This document shows, piece after piece, positions 1 through 5,013 of a stretch of DNA of 5,013 bases. The notes beneath the pieces were generated by a model. That model saw nothing but the letters and a program-made list of their open reading frames with translations, was not told the DNA's origin and ran no database searches. Within the stretch, counting starts at the first letter, position 1, and each line of letters begins with the position of its first letter. Position numbers and translations under genes: made by a program. Origin of the DNA: Dysgonamonadaceae bacterium (lineage in GTDB: Bacteria; Bacteroidota; Bacteroidia; Bacteroidales; Azobacteroidaceae); the NCBI GenBank assembly GCA_031255425.1, contig JAIRSN010000078.1, forward strand, positions 1 through 5,013, given 5' to 3'.

Positions 1-38
1 GATGTCAACGATCTTTGCCGCGCCGGAATTTTAACTCC

Positions 39-74
39 GCATAGCCCCGGGCGAAAGTCCGGGGTTGCTTATGT
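39..74. other. GC-rich hairpin with GAAA tetraloop, REP-like or terminator-like
   Basis: Bases 45-52 pair with 57-64 in an 8-bp stem (one G-T pair) closed by a GAAA loop at 53-56, a GNRA-type tetraloop. Either 43-44 extend the stem with 65-66, or GCATA (39-43) pairs with TATGT (70-74) across a small asymmetric internal loop. No T-tract follows, so it is a poor classical terminator. Its form resembles the short intergenic palindromes (REP-like elements) dispersed in many bacterial genomes, but only one copy lies in this window, so that is inference. It could also end an upstream gene outside the window. No coding tail can be assigned to bases 1-38. Confidence 0.5.
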
Positions 75-110
75 TCGACGGGCTATCGTCCGCGTGCGCC
101 GCACAACACT

Positions 111-142
111 TTTGTTCCACTCTTTAAATCGTTGTACCTTTG
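111..142 (+). promoter_or_regulatory. Bacteroidetes-type promoter for the argE-like gene
   Basis: TTTG at 111-114 is followed after 20 bases by TACCTTTG at 135-142. This fits the Bacteroidetes primary sigma consensus TTTG, 19-21 bases, TAnnTTTG. Transcription would begin a few bases downstream of 142, leaving a very short 5' leader (roughly 10 bases) before the ATG at 158. No operator-like palindrome overlaps it. Confidence 0.7.
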
Positions 143-157
143 CATAAATTTTGAAAA

Positions 158-1219
158 ATGAATACCGATACGCTTTATTACAATGCAGTTGATCTCTTGA
201 AAAGTTTAATTGCCATTCCATCCTTCAGCAGGGAAGAAACCGTTGCCGCCGATTGCTTGGAGTCTTATTTACGGAACGAGGGGTTCAGTCCCCTGAGAAA
301 AGGAAACAACCTCTGGCTGCTGTCACCCGGTTGGGACGACAACAAGCCGGTTTTGCTGCTCAATTCCCATATCGACACGGTGAAGCCGGCGGCGAGTTGG
401 ACGGAGGACCCTTTTTCCCCCCGCGAAGCGGACGGGAAACTGTATGGCTTGGGAAGTAACGACGCCGGCGCCTCGCTGGTCTCGCTGCTTCAGGCATTCC
501 GCTTGCTTACGGCAAAAGCGCAGCCGAACAACCTCCTCTTTCTTGCCTCCTGCGAAGAAGAAGTGTCCGGGCGGGGCGGCATCGAATCGGTGCTGCCGGA
601 ACTGCCTCCGGTTGCGCTGGCGCTGGTGGGCGAGCCGACGCAAATGCAGCCTGCCGTTGCCGAACGCGGACTGATGGTCTTGGACGCGATCGTCCGGGGC
701 AAGACGGGTCATGCCGCCCGGAACGAAGGAGAGAACGCGATTTACAAAGCCCTGCCGGTCATCGAGCGCTTCCGAACGATGCGTTTCCCGCTGGAAAGCG
801 ATTGGCTCGGGCAGGTGCAGACGACCGTCACCCTGATTGAAGCGGGAACACAACACAATGTCATCCCGGACGTCTGCACGTTTACGGTAGACGTCCGCAG
901 CAACGAACATTATACGAACGAACAGCTTTTCGAGGAAATCGCCGCCCGTTGCGGGTGCGAAATCAAGGCGCGTTCCTTCCGCCTGAACTCGTCGCAAATA
1001 CCCGTGAGCCATCCGCTGGTGCAGCGGGCTGCCCTGCTGGGACTGAATCCCTGCGGTTCCCCTACCTTGTCCGACCAGGCGTTGATGCCCTTCCCCTCGC
1101 TGAAGATGGGGCCGGGAGCGTCCGCCCGTTCCCACACCGCCGGCGAGTTTGTTTACCTTGCCGAAATCCGGGAAGCAATCCCTTTATATGTCAGATTATT
1201 AGACGGCTTAATCCTGTAA
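158..1219 (+). CDS. argE: M20-family metallohydrolase, ArgE-type N-acyl-amino-acid deacylase
   Basis: This 353-residue cytoplasmic enzyme is a di-zinc M20 peptidase-family deacylase. The expected metal and catalytic residues are visible: H71 and D73 in HIDTV, bridging D102 in GLGSNDAG, E134 (general base) and E135 in SCEEEVSG, E159 in GEPT, and H326 in SHTAGE. The dimerisation domain lies around residues 175-270, with H185 in KTGHAAR and N234 in QHNVIPD. No signal peptide is seen. Family members remove acetyl or succinyl groups from ornithine or citrulline in arginine synthesis. Bacteroides uses N-succinylated intermediates with a succinylornithine carbamoyltransferase, so N-succinylcitrulline (or acetylcitrulline) may be the true substrate; sequence alone does not settle this. 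E. coli ArgE is about 30 residues longer, and the shorter length suits Bacteroidetes members. An in-frame stop at 152-154 makes the ATG at 158 the first possible start. No other arg gene is in view. A dipeptidase-like role is the main alternative. Confidence 0.85.
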   Translation: MNTDTLYYNAVDLLKSLIAIPSFSREETVAADCLESYLRNEGFSPLRKGNNLWLLSPGWDDNKPVLLLNSHIDTVKPAASWTEDPFSPREADGKLYGLGSNDAGASLVSLLQAFRLLTAKAQPNNLLFLASCEEEVSGRGGIESVLPELPPVALALVGEPTQMQPAVAERGLMVLDAIVRGKTGHAARNEGENAIYKALPVIERFRTMRFPLESDWLGQVQTTVTLIEAGTQHNVIPDVCTFTVDVRSNEHYTNEQLFEEIAARCGCEIKARSFRLNSSQIPVSHPLVQRAALLGLNPCGSPTLSDQALMPFPSLKMGPGASARSHTAGEFVYLAEIREAIPLYVRLLDGLIL

Positions 1220-1258
1220 CCGGGAAGCCGTCCGGAATCCCTCACACGCAAGGCCGGG

Positions 1259-1287
1259 GCGCCGGAATAACCGCTTGATTCCGGCGC
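1259..1287 (+). terminator. Perfect 10-bp hairpin after argE, probable terminator without T-tract
   Basis: GCGCCGGAAT (1259-1268) is perfectly complementary to ATTCCGGCGC (1278-1287), with a 9-base loop. It starts 40 bases after the argE stop codon and lies before the next promoter, the right place for a terminator. The following bases, GCACTTTGCTC, lack a run of T, so termination may be partial or depend on another factor. CCGGAAT also occurs at 1232-1238 and could compete for the downstream arm with a 7-bp pairing. Confidence 0.55.
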
Positions 1288-1335
1288 GCACTTTGCTCAA
1301 AAATGCATTTACTGTGCAATTTTACCCCCATATCT

Positions 1336-1366
1336 TTTGTTTACTTCTCAAAATCCCTTACTTTTG
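1336..1366 (+). promoter_or_regulatory. Bacteroidetes-type promoter for the etfB-etfA-acyl-CoA dehydrogenase operon
   Basis: TTTG at 1336-1339 and TACTTTTG at 1359-1366 are separated by 19 bases, an exact match to the Bacteroidetes consensus. It sits downstream of the argE hairpin and about 50 bases before the etfB start, so it should drive the operon independently of argE. The exact match suggests good expression; I see no clear operator palindrome over it. Confidence 0.8.
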
Positions 1367-1418
1367 TACTCTCATTTTTGTGAACATTGAAAACAATTAA
1401 TTCTAAAATAATTAAATA
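1367..1418 (+). promoter_or_regulatory. AT-rich 5' leader of etfB
   Basis: The roughly 45-base predicted untranslated leader is dominated by A and T, especially from 1386 to 1418, and has no Shine-Dalgarno-like purine run at a useful distance. Bacteroidetes mRNAs commonly use unstructured, A-rich leaders in place of Shine-Dalgarno pairing, and this fits that habit. A similar AT-rich stretch (3331-3359) precedes the acyl-CoA dehydrogenase start. Confidence 0.45.
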
Positions 1419-2291
1419 ATGAGTCTAAAAATTATTGTATTAGCAAAGCAAGTACCGGATACACGGAACGTCGGAAAAGACGCGATGAAAGCGGATGGCA
1501 CGGTCAATCGGGCGGCCTTACCCGCTATTTTCAATCCGGAAGATCTGAATGCTTTGGAACAGGCGCTTCGTCTGAAAGATCAACATCCGGGTTCAACCGT
1601 AACGCTGCTCACGATGGGGCCGCCCCGCGCGGCGGAAATCATCCGGGAAGGGCTGTTCAGGGGGGCGGACGCCGGTTATCTTCTGACCGACCGGGCTTTT
1701 GCCGGCGCAGATACATTGGCAACCAGCTATGCACTGCATACGGCAATCCGGAAAATGGGTGCTTTCGATGTCATTATTTCCGGACGGCAGGCGATCGACG
1801 GAGATACCGCGCAGGTCGGCCCGCAGGTAGCCGAGAAGCTGGGCATCCCGCAGATTACTTACGCCGAAGAAATTCAATCGGTAACGGGAAATAAAATCAC
1901 CGTCAAGCGCCGCCTGGAACGGGGCGTGGAAGTGGCGGAAGGCAAACTGCCGCTGCTGGTTACCGTAAACAGTTCGGCGCCGGAATGCCGGCCGAGAAAT
2001 GCCCGGCTGATTCAAAAGTACAAGTACGCAAAAACGCCTTCCGAAAAACAAGCGGAAGACAAGGGCTATGCCCGCCTCTACGATTCGCGCCTTTACCTCA
2101 ATTTAGTGGAATGGAGCGCTGCCGATGTTGATGCCGACCCGCAACAGTGCGGACTTTCCGGTTCTCCCACGAAAGTGAAGAAGATCGAAAGCGTCGTCTT
2201 TCAAACGAAAGAAAGTAAAACCCTTGATGCTTCCGATGAACAGATCGAAGCCTTGATGGTCGAATTAATTACGAATCACACCATAGGATAA
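1419..2291 (+). CDS. etfB: Electron transfer flavoprotein subunit beta, bifurcating-type motif
   Basis: This 290-residue protein is the beta subunit of the cytoplasmic heterodimeric electron transfer flavoprotein, which passes electrons to or from an acyl-CoA dehydrogenase. The N-terminal strand MSLKIIVLAKQVPDT is typical of the family. GADTLATSYAL (97-107) and GRQAIDGDTAQVGPQ (122-136) form the nucleotide site. ETFs of mitochondria and aerobes bind AMP there with a different version of the motif, whereas this version is typical of anaerobe ETFs that hold a second FAD and oxidise NADH by electron bifurcation. VKRRLERGVEVAEGKLPLL (162-180) matches the family signature region. The C-terminal arm (about 195-290, with SPTKV at 249-253) should wrap around EtfA and contact the dehydrogenase. 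Length is slightly above the ~260 of many homologues. An in-frame TAA at 1413-1415 fixes the start near the ATG at 1419. etfA begins 4 bases after its stop. Confidence 0.95.
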   Translation: MSLKIIVLAKQVPDTRNVGKDAMKADGTVNRAALPAIFNPEDLNALEQALRLKDQHPGSTVTLLTMGPPRAAEIIREGLFRGADAGYLLTDRAFAGADTLATSYALHTAIRKMGAFDVIISGRQAIDGDTAQVGPQVAEKLGIPQITYAEEIQSVTGNKITVKRRLERGVEVAEGKLPLLVTVNSSAPECRPRNARLIQKYKYAKTPSEKQAEDKGYARLYDSRLYLNLVEWSAADVDADPQQCGLSGSPTKVKKIESVVFQTKESKTLDASDEQIEALMVELITNHTIG

Positions 2292-2295
2292 AATT

Positions 2296-3315
2296 ATGAA
2301 TAATTTATTTGTATATCTTGAAATAGAAAACGGCAAGGTAGAAGACGTCAGTCTGGAACTGCTTACCAAAGGCCGTTCGTTGGCGAATCAGTTGAATTGC
2401 CAACTGGAAGCGGTCGCCGTCGGAACGCAGTTGAATAACGTGGGCGAACAGGTATTCCCGTACGGGGTGGATATTCTTCACCTCTTTGATGCGCCCCGGT
2501 TGTACCCTTACACCTCCCTTCCCCATACCTCCATTCTGGTGCAGCTTTTCAAAGAAGAGAAGCCGCAAATCGCCCTGATGGGAGCCACCAGCATCGGACG
2601 GGACCTGGGGCCGCGCGTCTCCTCGGCTTTGTTCAGCGGACTGACCGCCGACTGTACCTCTTTGGAAATCGGCGACCACGAAGAAAAGAAGGAAGGGAAA
2701 ACCTACTCCAATCTTTTGTATCAGATCCGGCCGGCTTTCGGCGGAAACATCGTGGCTACGATTATCAATCCCGACAACCGTCCCCAGATGGCGACCGTTC
2801 GCGAGGGCGTGATGAAAAAGGAAATCTGCGACGCCGGATACAAAGGGAAAGTGGTTGCGCATGAAGTGAGCAAATATGTTTCGGAGACCGATTTCATCGT
2901 AGACGTTATCGAACGGCACATCGAATCCTCCAAAGTGAATATCAAAGGCGCTTCCATTATTGTGGCAGGCGGCTATGGGATGGGGTCGAAAGAGAATTTC
3001 GGCTTGCTTTACGACCTGGCAAACACGATCGGCGCTGAAGTCGGCGCTTCCCGCGCGGCAGTCGATGCCGGTTATGCGGAACACGAACGGCAAATCGGGC
3101 AAACCGGCGTGACCGTCCGCCCCAAGCTCTACATCGCTTGCGGCATCTCCGGACAAATCCAGCACATCGCAGGGATGCAGGACGCTTCCCTGATTATCGC
3201 AATCAACAACGACCGGAACGCGCCCATCAACGCGATTGCCGATTATGTGATTACCGGCGAGGTGGAAACCGTGATTCCGAAGATGATTCAATATTATAAG
3301 AAAAACAGCAAGTAA
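2296..3315 (+). CDS. etfA: Electron transfer flavoprotein subunit alpha
   Basis: This 339-residue protein is the FAD-binding partner of EtfB. The N-terminal domain (about 1-190) contains GRDLGPR (101-107), RPAFGGNIVATI (145-156) and RPQMATVREGVM (162-173). The C-terminal FAD domain follows: GGYGMGSKENF (225-235), GASRAAVDAGY (250-260), RQIGQTG (265-271), then LYIACGISGQIQH (278-290) leading to AINNDRNAPI (302-311), which fits the ETF-alpha signature. R253, T270 and H290 correspond to the human residues Arg249, Thr266 and His286 that tune the flavin. No iron-sulfur domain is fused at the N-terminus, unlike some bifurcating ETFs. The gene starts 4 bases after etfB ends, so the two are very likely translated in a coupled way; AGGA at 2285-2288 is a weak possible ribosome site 7 bases before the ATG. 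Length is normal for the family (310-340). Confidence 0.96.
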   Translation: MNNLFVYLEIENGKVEDVSLELLTKGRSLANQLNCQLEAVAVGTQLNNVGEQVFPYGVDILHLFDAPRLYPYTSLPHTSILVQLFKEEKPQIALMGATSIGRDLGPRVSSALFSGLTADCTSLEIGDHEEKKEGKTYSNLLYQIRPAFGGNIVATIINPDNRPQMATVREGVMKKEICDAGYKGKVVAHEVSKYVSETDFIVDVIERHIESSKVNIKGASIIVAGGYGMGSKENFGLLYDLANTIGAEVGASRAAVDAGYAEHERQIGQTGVTVRPKLYIACGISGQIQHIAGMQDASLIIAINNDRNAPINAIADYVITGEVETVIPKMIQYYKKNSK

Positions 3316-3359
3316 GCCGCCGCCTGCTTGCATTAATAATCAATTATAAAAAATCAATA

Positions 3360-5013
3360 ATGGCTAATTTTTATTTAGATAATCCTTCTTTGCGCCACCA
3401 TCTGCATCATCCGCTGATGAAACGCATTGTGGAACTGAAGGAACGGAATTATACCGACGCAGAGAAATATGATTATGCACCCATTGACTTTGAAGATGCA
3501 ATGGACAGTTACGAAAAAGTGATGGAGATTGCCGGCGAAGTGATTGGCGATGTTGTGGCGCCGAATGCGGAAGCCGTCGATGCACAAGGTCCCCAGGTGG
3601 TGAACAACCGCGTCGTCTATGCGCCCGGCACTGCCGAGAACCTGAAAGCGACCACGCAGGCGGGTTTGATGGGGCTGTCGATGCCGCGCCGATACAACGG
3701 CTTGAATTTCCCGATGGTCACTTTCATTATGGCTTCCGATATGGCTGCCCGGGCGGACGCCGGATTCTGCAACCTCTGGGCGTTGCAGGATTGCGCCGAA
3801 ACTTTGTATGAGTTTGGCGACGAGGAACAGCGCCGGAAATTTATCCCGCGCGTATGCGCCGGCGAAACCATGTCGATGGACTTGACGGAGCCTGATGCGG
3901 GTTCCGACCTGCAAGCCGTCATGCTGAAGGCTTCTTACGACGAAAAGGCGGATTGCTGGCGGTTGAACGGCGTCAAGCGGTTTATTACCAACGGCGACTC
4001 CGACATCCACCTTGTGCTGGCGCGTTCGGAAGAAGGCACCAAAGACGGACGCGGCCTTTCGATGTTTATCTACGACAAGCGCGACGGCGGGGTGAATGTA
4101 CGCCGCATCGAAAACAAGATGGGTATCAAGGGTTCTCCCACCTGCGAGCTGACCTACAAAAACGCCAAAGCGCAACTCTGCGGCTCCCGCAAACTGGGGC
4201 TGATTCGTTACGTGATGTCGCTGATGAACGGCGCCCGGCTGGGAATCATGGCGCAGGCGACCGGCTTGTCGGACGCTGCCTACCGCGAAGCGTTGGCCTA
4301 CGCCAAAGACCGCAAACAGTTTGGGAAAGCCATCATCGAGTTTCCCGCCGTTTACGAAATGCTTGCCAACATCAAAGCCAAGTTAGACGCCTCGCGCACC
4401 ATCCTTTACGAGACCGCCCGCTTTGTAGATATATACAAGATATTGGAAGATATTGAGAAAGAACGCAAGCTGGAACCCGCCGAAAAGGAGGAATTGAAGA
4501 AGTACAAAAAGCTGGCGGACGCTTTTACGCCGCTGGGCAAAGCCATGAATACCGAGTACGCCAATCAGAATACATACGATTGTATCCAGATACACGGCGG
4601 GTCGGGCTTTATGAAGGATTACCCCTGCGAACGCCTGTACCGCGACGCCCGCATCACGAATATTTACGAAGGCACGACGCAGTTGCAGGTTGTGGCAGCC
4701 ATCCGTCACGTCCTCACGGGCACTTACCTGTCCCAGATGAAAGCGTATCAGGAAGAAACCTTGCCTGCCGAAGCCGGCGGATTGAAAGCGCGGCTGGCTA
4801 AGATGGTGGACATTTACGAACAGTTGGTCTCGCTGGTTGCCGATACGAAAGACAACGAATACATTGATTTCCAGGCACGCCGGTTGGTCGAATGTGCCGG
4901 TCACATCATCCTGGGGTATTTGTTGCTGTCGGACGCTGCCCGTTGTCCGGAGGAATTCAAGCGCTCGGCGGAAGTGTACATCCATTACGGCGAAGCGGAA
5001 GTCAACAAGATCA
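3360..5013 (+). CDS. Acyl-CoA dehydrogenase, long form with C-terminal extension (3' end outside window)
   Basis: The ATG at 3360 opens a frame that runs unbroken for 551 codons to the window edge; homologues of about 570 residues suggest only some 20 are missing. It is an FAD enzyme interconverting acyl-CoA and 2-enoyl-CoA, with ETF as electron partner. Visible marks: LTEPDAGSD (175-183, first family signature), KRFITNG (206-212), DRKQFG (317-322), QIHGGSGFMKDYPCERLYRD (410-429, exact fit to the second signature), and E437 in NIYEGTTQLQ, the expected catalytic base. Compared with ~380-residue short-chain enzymes it has a ~50-residue N-terminal lead with HHLHH (13-17), a charged, probably coiled insert (about 355-388), and a helical C-terminal domain (about 455 onward) like the acetyl-CoA-dehydrogenase C-terminal family. 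Such long forms include methylmercaptopropionyl-CoA dehydrogenases, but substrate cannot be read here. It lies 44 bases after etfA with an AT-rich spacer and no terminator, so it is the third operon gene. Confidence 0.93.
   Translation, partial: MANFYLDNPSLRHHLHHPLMKRIVELKERNYTDAEKYDYAPIDFEDAMDSYEKVMEIAGEVIGDVVAPNAEAVDAQGPQVVNNRVVYAPGTAENLKATTQAGLMGLSMPRRYNGLNFPMVTFIMASDMAARADAGFCNLWALQDCAETLYEFGDEEQRRKFIPRVCAGETMSMDLTEPDAGSDLQAVMLKASYDEKADCWRLNGVKRFITNGDSDIHLVLARSEEGTKDGRGLSMFIYDKRDGGVNVRRIENKMGIKGSPTCELTYKNAKAQLCGSRKLGLIRYVMSLMNGARLGIMAQATGLSDAAYREALAYAKDRKQFGKAIIEFPAVYEMLANIKAKLDASRTILYETARFVDIYKILEDIEKERKLEPAEKEELKKYKKLADAFTPLGKAMNTEYANQNTYDCIQIHGGSGFMKDYPCERLYRDARITNIYEGTTQLQVVAAIRHVLTGTYLSQMKAYQEETLPAEAGGLKARLAKMVDIYEQLVSLVADTKDNEYIDFQARRLVECAGHIILGYLLLSDAARCPEEFKRSAEVYIHYGEAEVNKI

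Noticed and set aside
2..34. Short ATG-to-TAA frame of 10 codons at the window start
   Set aside because: It is too short and has no ribosome site or family resemblance; it could equally be the tail of an upstream gene, which cannot be decided without more sequence.
77..104. Small inverted repeats GACG/CGTC (77-80, 87-90) and GTGC/GCAC (94-97, 101-104)
   Set aside because: Four-base stems are expected by chance in GC-rich DNA, and they are not placed as a convincing operator relative to the promoter at 111-142.
323..1135. Minus-strand open frame of 270 codons within argE
   Set aside because: The + strand frame contains every M20 metal ligand; the antisense translation is Arg-, Gly- and Gln-rich without motifs.
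2305..3333. Minus-strand open frame of 342 codons covering all of etfA
   Set aside because: It is antisense to a gene with unmistakable ETF-alpha signatures, its translation shows no recognisable family features, and it follows from codon bias in the sense gene.
3331..3359. Possible separate promoter or terminator between etfA and the acyl-CoA dehydrogenase
   Set aside because: The 44-base gap has no TTTG/TAnnTTTG pair and no GC-rich hairpin; only an AT-rich leader-like stretch is present.
3375..4175. Minus-strand open frame of 266 codons, and another of 200 codons at 4383-4985
   Set aside because: Both are antisense to the acyl-CoA dehydrogenase, whose sense frame is intact and carries both family signatures.
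3953..4456. Plus-strand open frame of 167 codons
   Set aside because: It is an out-of-frame shadow of the acyl-CoA dehydrogenase; its Arg-rich translation has no domain features.

Overview
The window looks like chromosomal DNA of a Bacteroidetes bacterium, probably Bacteroidales. Two intergenic regions carry close matches to the Bacteroidetes promoter consensus (TTTG, 19-21 bases, TAnnTTTG). Leaders are AT-rich without convincing Shine-Dalgarno sites, and the proteins resemble Bacteroidales versions of their families. I cannot name a genus from sequence alone.

Layout: all genes are on the + strand. Positions 1-157 are non-coding as far as I can see. They hold a strong GAAA-capped hairpin (39-74) and a promoter (111-142) just before an M20-family metallohydrolase, 158-1219, of the ArgE type (deacylation step of arginine synthesis). 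A 199-base gap follows, with a perfect 10-bp hairpin (1259-1287) that may end argE transcription. A near-perfect Bacteroidetes promoter (1336-1366) and an AT-rich leader come next. This promoter should drive etfB (1419-2291), etfA (2296-3315) and a long acyl-CoA dehydrogenase (3360 to beyond the window end; 551 codons visible). Gaps inside this run are 4 and 44 bases with no terminator, so I read it as one operon.

How they work together: the two ETF subunits form a flavoprotein that exchanges electrons with an acyl-CoA dehydrogenase, and the third gene supplies that enzyme. EtfB carries the GRQAIDGDTAQVGPQ segment seen in NADH-using, electron-bifurcating ETFs of anaerobes. The operon may therefore reduce an enoyl-CoA with NADH while also reducing ferredoxin or flavodoxin, rather than only collecting electrons from fatty acid oxidation. 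The dehydrogenase is not the usual ~380-residue butyryl-CoA dehydrogenase but a ~570-residue form with an internal charged insert and an extra C-terminal domain, and this pairing is the most interesting point here. The argE-like gene has its own promoter and no evident functional link to the operon. I see no RNA genes, CRISPR arrays, transposase genes or phage genes.
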